This document shows positions 41,904 through 49,838 of a stretch of DNA of 64,000 nt, piece by piece. A program made the translations under genes and the position numbers. Every line of letters starts with the position of its first letter. Within the stretch, counting starts at the first letter, position 1. The stretch comes from Bradyrhizobium sp. Y36 (lineage in GTDB: Bacteria > Pseudomonadota > Alphaproteobacteria > Rhizobiales > Xanthobacteraceae): contig NZ_NWTI01000026.1 of NCBI RefSeq assembly GCF_002531575.1, positions 1 to 64,000 on the forward strand, read 5' to 3'. The notes under the pieces are model-generated. The model was not told the DNA's origin. It did no database searches and saw only the letters and a list, made by a program, of their open reading frames with translations.

Positions 41904-44000
41904 GTGAGCTACTTCACATCTGGGCGCGAACGCCGAAGGCTGTGCGCATGTGCGGGCGTCCTGGTGTCGGTCTTGGCGTCGGTTTTGGCGGTCGTGCTCG
42001 GGCTCGTTTCGGCGGCGTCATCGGAGCTGCTTCGCCGGAGCGGCTATGCGATCGGCGGGGAGACCTGCGGCAGCGGGGATCTCGTTTTTCCCCGGATCCA
42101 GATCGACATGAAGGCCGGATTTTGCGCCGGGCTCGTCGCCAGCGAGGCTGATCGCCTCAAGTTTCCGCGCGCGATCGTCCAGGTGCCGGGGCGCGACCTG
42201 TTCGTGGTGGCCGACATGGGCGGCTGGGGCCACGCCGACGGACGGTTGCTGCTGCTCGATCCGCGCGCGCCCGAGGGCGGTCGGCTCAAGGAGCTCCTGG
42301 CGGGGGTCGAATATCCGTTCGGTCTCGCGATCGGTCCGGACAGGAAGCTCTACGCTTCGACCGCCGAGACGATCTTCCGGTTCGATCCGCTCGCCGACAA
42401 TCCGCGCGGCACGGTCGAGACCATCATCCGTCACATGCCCGGCCGCCGGATCACGCTGCCCGACGGCACCGGGGTCGAGGAGAGCGCGCATCCGCTCAAG
42501 GCATTCGTCTTCGACAGGAACGGGCGGCTGTTCGTCAATGTCGGCTCGCACAGCGACGACTGCATCACGCCGGCGCCGATCACGAAGCCTTGCGCGGCCG
42601 CCGAGGGCGCGTCCGCCATGGCATCGATCTGGCTGTTCACGCCGCCCGCGAGCGGCGTCTTCCCGGCGCTGACACCGAAGGATCCCGATCCGCCGCACGT
42701 CGTCTATGCGCGGGGCTTGCGCAACTCGATGGCCCTGGTGCTGCATCCGAATTTTCCCGATGCCGGCTACGCCTTCCTGCAGGGCGAGAACAGCCGTGAC
42801 TTGCCGGACATTTTCAAGCCGAACGAGGAGATCAACGCGATCGAGCAGGGCAGGCATTACGGCTGGCCCTATTGCTACGATCTGTCGACGCCGAGCCCCG
42901 AATTCAGGACCGTGCTGCAAAGCGGGGTCTACAAGTCGCTCTGCACGGCCAGCGCGCTCTACAAGGCGCCGCTCACGCTGATGCCGCCGCACGGTGCGCC
43001 GCTGGGGATGCTGTATTATCGCGGCGGCAAATTTCCGGAGCTGGAGGGCAAGCTGCTGGTCGGCCTGCACGGCTATCGTCCGACCGGCAGCCGCCTGCTG
43101 GTCTACGACGTCGATGACCACGGCTTCCCCAGGCCTGTTGCGGCACCGGTGCGCTATCGCGTCAGCTGCGCGGCGGAGCCGTCGCGAAGCTTTCAGACCG
43201 ACGCCGGCGAGGTGGCGGCTGCACCGTTCGACGAGCTGATCGCAGGCTGGCACCGCGTCAACGGCGCGCGGCCGCAAGGTGCGCCGGTCGGCATGACGGT
43301 CGCGGAGGACGGCGCGATCTGGCTGGTCGAGGACAAGAACCAGACCGTGATCCGCATCGATCGTGCCGCGGGCGATCCGCCGCCGCCGCTGCCCTGCGAC
43401 ATGCGCAGCCAGGCGATGATCGACCAGCTCATGGCCTTCGTCGCCAGGGATGCGCAGAACAACGCCCGGCTGACCACGCTGCGCAAAGGCCTCGTCGAGA
43501 AGCACTGCGTCGGCTGCCATTCCGATTTCGGTTTGAAGCCAGGCCAGTCGGAGACGGAGAAGGACGTGGCGGTGCTCCGCTTCATGCTCGCGCAGGACGG
43601 CTGGATCTATCCGGGCGATCCCTTCTCCGGCAAGCTGCGCACCCGCCTGCGCGGCATCGGTGCCGAGAAGCTGATGCCGCCGGGCGGCGAGAGCCTGCCG
43701 AAGACCGAGCCGGGCTACACGCGCCTGCTCGACACCATGGATCTGCTCGTTGCGAAAATGGTGCCGGGCACGCGGATGCGGATCAAGTCCGGTCCGCCGC
43801 AGCGCAAGTTCTTTGGCAGAACCAGCAAGGAATGCGGCGAAATACCGGCCGCAAAGGTCGTTGTCGTGACACAAAGGAGCGCTGTAGACAAACCCGGCTT
43901 CAGCCGATTCTTCCGGCCGGCGGATCCCTATCTGAATGGCGAGTGCACCGACGACGATGGCTATTACATCCGGCAGGAATTTCTGGTGCCTGTGCAGTAG
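41904..44000 (+). CDS. Exported sorbosone/glucose-dehydrogenase-like protein with C-terminal cytochrome c motif
   Basis: 698 residues from GTG 41904, chosen because GGGAGG lies 6 nt before it; a TTG at 41880 lacks this. An N-terminal hydrophobic signal (about 18-40) is followed by a six-bladed propeller of the NHL/soluble PQQ-glucose-dehydrogenase type (about 75-490: FPRAIVQVPGRDLFVVADMG, YPFGLAIGPDRKLYASTAET, NSMALVLHPNFPDAGYAFLQ, GHYGWPYCYD-like segment). Then a heme c site EKHCVGCHSDFG (about residue 533) appears. It probably oxidises a sugar or alcohol in the periplasm; PQQ dependence is inferred. Confidence 0.8.
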   Translation: MSYFTSGRERRRLCACAGVLVSVLASVLAVVLGLVSAASSELLRRSGYAIGGETCGSGDLVFPRIQIDMKAGFCAGLVASEADRLKFPRAIVQVPGRDLFVVADMGGWGHADGRLLLLDPRAPEGGRLKELLAGVEYPFGLAIGPDRKLYASTAETIFRFDPLADNPRGTVETIIRHMPGRRITLPDGTGVEESAHPLKAFVFDRNGRLFVNVGSHSDDCITPAPITKPCAAAEGASAMASIWLFTPPASGVFPALTPKDPDPPHVVYARGLRNSMALVLHPNFPDAGYAFLQGENSRDLPDIFKPNEEINAIEQGRHYGWPYCYDLSTPSPEFRTVLQSGVYKSLCTASALYKAPLTLMPPHGAPLGMLYYRGGKFPELEGKLLVGLHGYRPTGSRLLVYDVDDHGFPRPVAAPVRYRVSCAAEPSRSFQTDAGEVAAAPFDELIAGWHRVNGARPQGAPVGMTVAEDGAIWLVEDKNQTVIRIDRAAGDPPPPLPCDMRSQAMIDQLMAFVARDAQNNARLTTLRKGLVEKHCVGCHSDFGLKPGQSETEKDVAVLRFMLAQDGWIYPGDPFSGKLRTRLRGIGAEKLMPPGGESLPKTEPGYTRLLDTMDLLVAKMVPGTRMRIKSGPPQRKFFGRTSKECGEIPAAKVVVVTQRSAVDKPGFSRFFRPADPYLNGECTDDDGYYIRQEFLVPVQ

Positions 44001-44895
44001 CATCCTGCTCGTCGCGACGCCGCTGGCCGCTGCCGAAACCAAGCTGTTCGACAGTGTGCAGGTGACGCCCGCAAGCGAATATACCTTCGGCATCGAAGGG
44101 CCCGCCGCCGATCTCGACGGCAATCTGTTCGTCGTCAATCTCGGCAAGCCCGGCACCATCGGCAAACTGCCCGCCGGCGGCGCCGCCTCGGAGCTGTTCA
44201 CGACCCTGCCCGAGGGCAGTGTCGGCAATGCCATCCGCTTCGATCGGAGCGGCACCATGTTCGTCGCCGACTACAAGAAGCACAACATCCTCGCGATTGC
44301 GAAGGGATCGACCGAGCCGTCCATCTGGTTTCACTCCGACGAGATGAACCAGCCCAACGACATCACGATCGGCCGCGACGGTACGATCTACGCGAGCGAT
44401 CCGAACTGGAAGGGCAGGGAAGGCCACATCTGGCGGATTGCCAAAGCCGCCGACGGCACGGTGCAAGGGCAGGTGATGGCGTCGCCGCGCGCGATGGGCA
44501 CCACCAACGGAATCGATCTCAGCCCTGACGGCAAGACGCTCTATGTCGGGGAATCCAGCAGCGGCCAGATCTGGTCCTATGCGATCAACGGCAACGAGCT
44601 GACGGGCGCAAAGCTGGTCAAGGCATTCCAGCCCGACACCATCGACGGGCTGCGCACCGACGTGGCCGGCCGCCTCTACGTCGCGCGCATCCTCAAGGGC
44701 ACGGTTGCGCTGATGAAGCCCAATGGCGCGGTCGAGCGCGAGATCGCGCTGAAGGCCAAGGAGCCGACCAACCTCGCCTTCGGCGGCAGCGACGGCAAGA
44801 CCGTCTTCGTCACCCAGCGCCAGGGCGGCTTCATCGAGTCCTTCCGCACCGACCAGCCGGGTCGCGAGCACTGCCTCCAGCGCGGGCGCTGCTGA
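43936..44895 (+). CDS. Exported SMP-30/gluconolactonase-like propeller protein
   Basis: 319 residues from ATG 43936; ATG 43957 is an equally good start and gives a cleaner signal peptide ending ATPLAAA. The mature part is an SMP-30/NHL-type six-bladed propeller (GIEGPAADLDGNLFVVNLGK, NQPNDITIGRDGTIYASDPN, TTNGIDLSPDGKTLYVGESS, TVFVTQRQGG). It may hydrolyse a sugar lactone formed by the dehydrogenase encoded just upstream; the reading frames overlap by 44-65 bp, suggesting coupled translation. Confidence 0.85.
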   Translation: MASAPTTMAITSGRNFWCLCSSILLVATPLAAAETKLFDSVQVTPASEYTFGIEGPAADLDGNLFVVNLGKPGTIGKLPAGGAASELFTTLPEGSVGNAIRFDRSGTMFVADYKKHNILAIAKGSTEPSIWFHSDEMNQPNDITIGRDGTIYASDPNWKGREGHIWRIAKAADGTVQGQVMASPRAMGTTNGIDLSPDGKTLYVGESSSGQIWSYAINGNELTGAKLVKAFQPDTIDGLRTDVAGRLYVARILKGTVALMKPNGAVEREIALKAKEPTNLAFGGSDGKTVFVTQRQGGFIESFRTDQPGREHCLQRGRC

Positions 44896-45017
44896 GCTCC
44901 GGTCTGCTTCAGGCGCAGGGCAGTCGAGACGGCATTCTTCTTGCTTGCATCTGGCCGCCGCAGCCATCAAGACATCTGTGGCAACGCCTCAAAAGCATGC
45001 GAGCATGGAGTGTTTGA

Positions 45018-46043
45018 GTGAAAGCCGTCCACACCGAACTGCACCGCAGCCACGATCCGCAATTCTTCCTGGTTCGCGGCGTCGTCAAGCGCACCACCGA
45101 GCAGCCGGAGCGCGCCGACCGGCTGCTCAAGGGGCTGAAGGACGGCAAGCACCAGCTGGTCGAGCCGACCACGTTCGGACAGGGACCTCGCGCGCGCATT
45201 CACAGCCCGGAATATCTGTCGTTCCTGAGCGAGGCCTGGGATGCCTGGACGGCGCTCGGTGATTCCGGCCCGGAGATGATCGGCAACATCCACCCGGTGC
45301 GGCATGCCGCGACCTATCCGACCCACATCGTCGGCAAGCTCGGCTGGCACACCGCCGACACCGCAGCGCCGATCGGTCCGGGCACCTGGGCTGCGGCCTG
45401 TGCCGCGACGGACGTCGCGGTCACCGCCGCGCAGATGGTGATGGACGGTGAGGACGCGGTCTATGCGCTCTGTCGTCCGCCCGGTCATCACGCCTATCGC
45501 GACATGGCCGGCGGCTTCTGCTTCCTCAACAACAGCGCGATTGCCGCGGCGCATCTGCGGCAGAAGCACGAGCGCGTCGTCATCCTCGACGTCGACGTCC
45601 ATCACGGCAACGGCACGCAAGGCATCTTCTACGCCCGGCCCGACGTTTTCACGATCTCGATCCATGCCGATCCCGTCGCGTATTATCCCTATGTGTGGGG
45701 CTATGCGCATGAGCGCGGCGAAGGACCGGGCCTCGGCGCCAATCTCAACATTCCCCTTGCCATCGGTACCGGCGATGACGGCTACATGCAGGCGATGGAT
45801 GTCGCGCGCAGGGCGATCGAATCCTTCGCGCCCGGCGCGCTCGTGATCGCGCTCGGGCTCGATGCCTCCGAGCACGATCCGCTGAAGGGCCTTGCCGTCA
45901 CCACGCCCGGCTTCCGCCGCATCGGCCAGGCCATCGCCAGGCTGGATCTGCCGACCGTGCTCGTGCAGGAGGGCGGCTATCTCTCGGATATTCTGGGCGC
46001 CAACCTGACCTCGGTGCTGGCAGGGTTTGAAGAGGCGAGGTGA
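45018..46043 (+). CDS. Acetylpolyamine amidohydrolase/histone-deacetylase-like enzyme
   Basis: 341 residues, HDAC superfamily class II. Active-site segments are CRPPGHHAYRDMAGGFCFLN (tandem His), VVILDVDVHHGNGTQGIFYA (Asp/His zinc ligands) and IALGLDASEHDPLKGLAVTT, with the catalytic-tyrosine region GGYLSDILGANL at the end. Such proteins remove acetyl groups from acetylated polyamines in bacteria. With the PuuB-like oxidase and GGT in the same region, a polyamine role is favoured. A GTG start at 45018 is used. Confidence 0.9.
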   Translation: MKAVHTELHRSHDPQFFLVRGVVKRTTEQPERADRLLKGLKDGKHQLVEPTTFGQGPRARIHSPEYLSFLSEAWDAWTALGDSGPEMIGNIHPVRHAATYPTHIVGKLGWHTADTAAPIGPGTWAAACAATDVAVTAAQMVMDGEDAVYALCRPPGHHAYRDMAGGFCFLNNSAIAAAHLRQKHERVVILDVDVHHGNGTQGIFYARPDVFTISIHADPVAYYPYVWGYAHERGEGPGLGANLNIPLAIGTGDDGYMQAMDVARRAIESFAPGALVIALGLDASEHDPLKGLAVTTPGFRRIGQAIARLDLPTVLVQEGGYLSDILGANLTSVLAGFEEAR

Positions 46044-46049
46044 GGTTCG

Positions 46050-46079
46050 CTTCTCCCCGCAAGCGGCAAGAGGGAGAAG
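46050..46079. repeat. CTTCTCCC/GGGAGAAG stem-loop after the deacetylase gene
   Basis: CTTCTCCC (46050-46057) and GGGAGAAG (46072-46079) flank GCAAGCGGCAAGAG. It starts 7 nt past the deacetylase stop, between it and the convergent phosphopantetheinyl-transferase gene. This could be a terminator or another small repeat family. Confidence 0.5.
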
Positions 46080-46158
46080 TAAACATTCCGCCTGACGCGA
46101 GAGCCTCGCAGACGCGGTGCGTCTCCGTGCCGCCGGAAAGACGCGGCCGCGAGGAGCG

Positions 46159-46890
46159 TCACTCCGCCGCTTGCTGCAACGGCCAGGCGTTGCGGCTGAT
46201 GGGGAGGCCGCCGTTCGCGCGAGAGCCGTCGGCGATGGCGAGGCGATGCGAGGGCGACGGCGAGCACAGCGAGAAGCGCCAGCCGTCGGGATCGTCGGCG
46301 ATGTCGGGCTTGAAGCTGATCTCGATGGCCTCGCGCGACACCTGCATCGCAAAGGCGTCGAGCGGCAGATTGAGCCCAAAGCCTCTCGCCTTCAGATAGG
46401 CCTCCTTGAGCGTCCAGTAGTCGAAGAAGCGCTCGGTGGCAGCCGGCTCGGGCAGTCCGCGCAGCGTTTCGACCTCCTCCGGCGCAAAGAAGCGAAGCGC
46501 GGTGGACAACGGCGCCACCCGTCGCGACACGGTTTCGACGTCGATGCCGACGGTCTCGTGCCGCGACACGACGCAGGCGACGCAGCCGTCGGCGTGAGAC
46601 AGGCTGAAGTGCAGCGCGGTTGAGGTCTCGGGCGCTGCGACGAACGGCCGCCCGTAGCGGCCGGCTCCAAAGGACCAGTCGGACGGCGCGACGTTGGGGG
46701 CGACCTGCGACAGCGCCAGACGCAGCATGGCGTGCGCGAAAGTATACTGCCGCCGATGTCGCTCGAACATGAAACGGTCGGCTCGGACCCGTTCGTCGAC
46801 CGAGAGCAGCCGCCGGCACGCTTCGACCGTGCCCGGCGCGTCAATGGACTGGATCAGTCCGACAAAGAGTTCAATTCTGTCGTTCGGCAT
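46159..46890 (-). CDS. 4'-phosphopantetheinyl transferase (Sfp type)
   Basis: 243 residues. The Sfp core is GIDVETVSRRVAPL (Mg-binding Asp/Glu) and FFDYWTLKEAYLKARGFGLN, with the upstream segment LHFSLSHADGCVACVVS. It transfers phosphopantetheine from CoA to carrier proteins of NRPS, PKS or fatty-acid-like pathways. No carrier-protein gene is in the window, so the partner is elsewhere. ATG 46890 is preferred over 46977, whose extension is non-conserved. Confidence 0.9.
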   Translation of the reverse strand: MPNDRIELFVGLIQSIDAPGTVEACRRLLSVDERVRADRFMFERHRRQYTFAHAMLRLALSQVAPNVAPSDWSFGAGRYGRPFVAAPETSTALHFSLSHADGCVACVVSRHETVGIDVETVSRRVAPLSTALRFFAPEEVETLRGLPEPAATERFFDYWTLKEAYLKARGFGLNLPLDAFAMQVSREAIEISFKPDIADDPDGWRFSLCSPSPSHRLAIADGSRANGGLPISRNAWPLQQAAE

Positions 46891-47478
46891 CAATTGGGCC
46901 TTTTGCGTCTGGCAGGGCAAATCCCCGATCCCGACGGAAGAAACAACTGAGCAAGAATCACCAAGCAGACCGCTCATAGCGATCCACCCGGGCGAATTCT
47001 TGTCGATTTGCAGGCCGGCTTACAGGCGCAAGCTTGTGCGAGACCCCGGCTCGACACGCGAGCGGCCCATCTCCGAAAAGCGAAGCCTGATGATTCGTAC
47101 GGCGTCCCGGCCGGCGAAATCTACTTAATGCTCGCGCCGATCAACTTCGGGCAAGCTTTGCGCTACCCGTCGCTCGCAAGGCATCCTCGGTAAATTTCCT
47201 GAAGCCCATAACAATCCCCCGTCGAAAATAATCGTGCAAATCAAAACGCAGGGATATCTTGCGCGGTGACGCCAAATAATCAAGACGCAACTTGGTCATT
47301 CACAGCTTTGGCGTGCGACCCCGTAGTCATCCGTGTGTCCGGCTCATGCCGCGCTCCGATCGCCGGCCGAGCCGAAATGTTGGAAGCTGCCGACGGATGG
47401 CTAACGCTTCGTTTCATTTTACCTTGATTCCGTTTGTGAGTTTCCAGCACCTCCGCGCGCGGCTATGAGTGCGGCCCG
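46891..47478. other. 588-bp gap without a recognisable gene
   Basis: The stretch is somewhat richer in A+T in 47200-47440. Open frames here (such as 47008-47193 plus) are Arg/Ala-rich and lack motifs. The gap lies upstream of the glycosyltransferase-like gene and may hold its promoter, but I see no clear -35/-10 pair. Confidence 0.5.
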
Positions 47479-48450
47479 ATGGCCATTCGAGCGCGCCCCA
47501 TGCATTCCGTTGCCCTGCTGACTGCCAGCTACGCCAAGGATATCGAACGGTTTTCGCTCCTCAGCGAGAGCATCGACACCTGGCTTTCGGGATACACGCG
47601 GCATTATGTTCTCGTTAACGATGAGGACGTGCCGCTGTTCGCGCGCTTCGCGTCCGACAAGCGGGTCATCATTCCGGCCTCGCGCTATTTGCCGAAATGG
47701 CTGTTCGCGCTGCCGCCGGCGCTCCAGTTCGTCAGCAAGCGGCGCGTCTGGCTGTCGCTGCTGTCCTCGCCCGTGCACGGCTGGCACATCCAGCAGATCC
47801 TCAAGATCGCCGGCGTCCTCAACGCGCCCGAGCAGCGCGTCTGCATCCTGGATTCGGACAATCTGTTCTTCCGCGAATTCGACGTCGGCCGGTATGCCGG
47901 GGCCGAGAAGACGCCGCTGTTCGTGACGCCAAAGGACATCGGTGCCGACCACCCCTTGCATGGGCTGTGGCTGCGCACGGTCGATCAGCTTCTCGGGATC
48001 GAGGACCGCTCCTTCCCCGCGGACGATTATGTCGGCAATGCGCTGGTCTGGGACAGGGACACCGCGCGCGCGATGACCGACGCCATCAAGTCGGCAACGG
48101 GGCTGAACTGGGTGCTGGCGCTGTGCCGGAAGAAGAAGTTCTCGGAATATCTGATGTACGGCCATTTCGTCGCGAACTCGCCCGCGCATCTGGCCGCCCA
48201 TCGGGTCACGGAAGACAGCATCGCGGTCTCGCATTGGGACGACACGCCGCTCGACCGTCCGGCCATCGAGGCGATGATGCAGGCCGCTTCGCCCGATCAG
48301 GTCGCGCTCTGCATCCAGTCCTATTCCTCGACCTCGGTCGACGACATCCGCGACGTGTTCCGCCTCAATTCGCGCGATCGCCGGGCACCGGGCCTCGTCC
48401 CCGACCACGTGGACGAGGCGGCCGAATTCGTCGCGCCGAGGGCGCGCTGA
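47479..48450 (+). CDS. Glycosyltransferase-like protein, possibly DUF6492 family
   Basis: 323 residues starting MAIRARPMHSVALLTASYAK (an internal ATG at 47500 is an alternative). It has a Rossmann-like opening with SVALLTASY, then NDEDVPLFARFASDKRVIIP, a DxD-like motif in CILDSDNLFFREFDVGR, and ADDYVGNALVWDRDTARAMT. This is the pattern of family-A-like glycosyltransferases annotated as DUF6492 in rhizobia, with SDN replacing a strict DXD. With the flippase and xylanase genes beside it, a role in an exported polysaccharide is likely. Confidence 0.75.
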   Translation: MAIRARPMHSVALLTASYAKDIERFSLLSESIDTWLSGYTRHYVLVNDEDVPLFARFASDKRVIIPASRYLPKWLFALPPALQFVSKRRVWLSLLSSPVHGWHIQQILKIAGVLNAPEQRVCILDSDNLFFREFDVGRYAGAEKTPLFVTPKDIGADHPLHGLWLRTVDQLLGIEDRSFPADDYVGNALVWDRDTARAMTDAIKSATGLNWVLALCRKKKFSEYLMYGHFVANSPAHLAAHRVTEDSIAVSHWDDTPLDRPAIEAMMQAASPDQVALCIQSYSSTSVDDIRDVFRLNSRDRRAPGLVPDHVDEAAEFVAPRAR

Positions 48451-48462
48451 GATCCGGCGCCG

Positions 48463-49530
48463 TCAGGCGTCTTTCGTAAATTTGCTGATCACGTCCAGGA
48501 ACGGCTTCGGCTTGAACTCGCCGTCGAGCGGCAGCGGCCGGTTCGGCTGCTTGTCGGCGCGGGCGAAGGTGCCGTTGATCCAGCTGTAGCGGTCCGAAAG
48601 GCCCCAGGTCAGGATCGAGCGCACCGGGCCGCTGGTCGAGATCGCGGTCAGCAAATCGTCGACGCGCTTGGCGACGATGGCGTCGCGCTGCGCGGGAGTT
48701 CCGCTCAGCTTCTGGTCGTCGACATCGAGCTCGGTGACGAGCACGTCCAGGCCCCAGGAGCGCAGCTCGGTGACGAACTCGGCGAGGCCGTGGGTGTCGA
48801 TCTCGAGCTCGGCATGCAGATGCGATTGCAAGCCGACGGCGTGCAGCGGGACGCCCTGGTCGAGCAGGTCCATGATCAGGTTGCGATAGGCCGCGCGCTT
48901 GGCGATGAACGAGTCCTTGGCGGACTCGATGTCATATTCGTTGATCGCGAGCTTGACGAAGGGGTCGGCCGCGGCCGCCGTGCGGAAGGCCAGCGGAATC
49001 CAGCTCTGGCCCAGGTGCTGGGTCCAGAACGTGTCGCGTCGATCTTTCGGGCTGCGGGGATTGTCCGGGATCGGCTCGTTGACGACGTCCCACGAGGTCA
49101 GCTTGTCCTTGTAGTAGGAGACGACGGTGCCGATGTGGTCGACATAGGCGCGCTCGACGCCGCGGGTGTCCTTGATCTGCTTGGTCCAGTCGGGAATGTC
49201 GTGATACCAGGCGAGCGCGTGGCCGCGCATCGTCAGGTCATTGTCTCGCGCGAAATCCAGGATCGCGTCGGCGCGCTCGAAATTGAACGTGTGCGCATTC
49301 GGCCGCAGCATCGGCCATTTCAGCTCGAGCACCGGCACCACCTGCGTGCAATAGGTGCTGATGGCTTCGCCGAGTCGTGGGTCGGCCTGCAGGTCCCAGA
49401 GCGTCGCGGCTGCGCCGAAACCCGGACGGCGCTGGGCGATCTTTGAGGCCGGTGCCGCCGACGCAGAAGCGCCCACCGCGAGGGCTGCGGCGCCGCCAAG
49501 AAGGAATTCGCGTCTATCGAGCCTGGTCAC
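48463..49530 (-). CDS. Tat-exported GH10 endo-1,4-beta-xylanase family protein
   Basis: 355 residues: Tat signal (RREFLLGGAAALAVGASASA) then one GH10 barrel. The acid/base Glu152 is in TSWDVVNEPIPDN and the nucleophile Glu267 in VLVTELDVDD, with RGHALAWYHDIPDW (substrate-side Trp) and HAVGLQSHLHAE also conserved. All catalytic residues are present. There is no CBM. It lies convergent, 12 bp from the glycosyltransferase-like gene, and divergent from the flippase. It may trim the cell's own exopolysaccharide or act on plant xylan. Confidence 0.92.
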   Translation of the reverse strand: MTRLDRREFLLGGAAALAVGASASAAPASKIAQRRPGFGAAATLWDLQADPRLGEAISTYCTQVVPVLELKWPMLRPNAHTFNFERADAILDFARDNDLTMRGHALAWYHDIPDWTKQIKDTRGVERAYVDHIGTVVSYYKDKLTSWDVVNEPIPDNPRSPKDRRDTFWTQHLGQSWIPLAFRTAAAADPFVKLAINEYDIESAKDSFIAKRAAYRNLIMDLLDQGVPLHAVGLQSHLHAELEIDTHGLAEFVTELRSWGLDVLVTELDVDDQKLSGTPAQRDAIVAKRVDDLLTAISTSGPVRSILTWGLSDRYSWINGTFARADKQPNRPLPLDGEFKPKPFLDVISKFTKDA

Positions 49531-49838
49531 GGCAGTCCTTTTCGAGCCAACGCATCATCGTACCAAGCGTCGCCTCGCGCCGCCGGGGTTTCGCGGTGTT
49601 GGGTTAACCCCTGCCGCCCGCAAGCCATGGTTCCCGTCGGTGGTTGCGCCTTGCCGTTCGAGGAAGGGCAAATTTAACGCTAATGCGCAAAAGCGGCTGC
49701 GAAGCCGCATTCGCGGCCCGATCTGCAGACTTATGTGACACTCTTCAGCGATGCTGCGGCGCAGTTGCTTCGCCCGGCCAAGGTCGCATTGATTAACCGC
49801 CGTCATATTCGCAAGACCGCTGCCGGTCCCGTGCTCGC

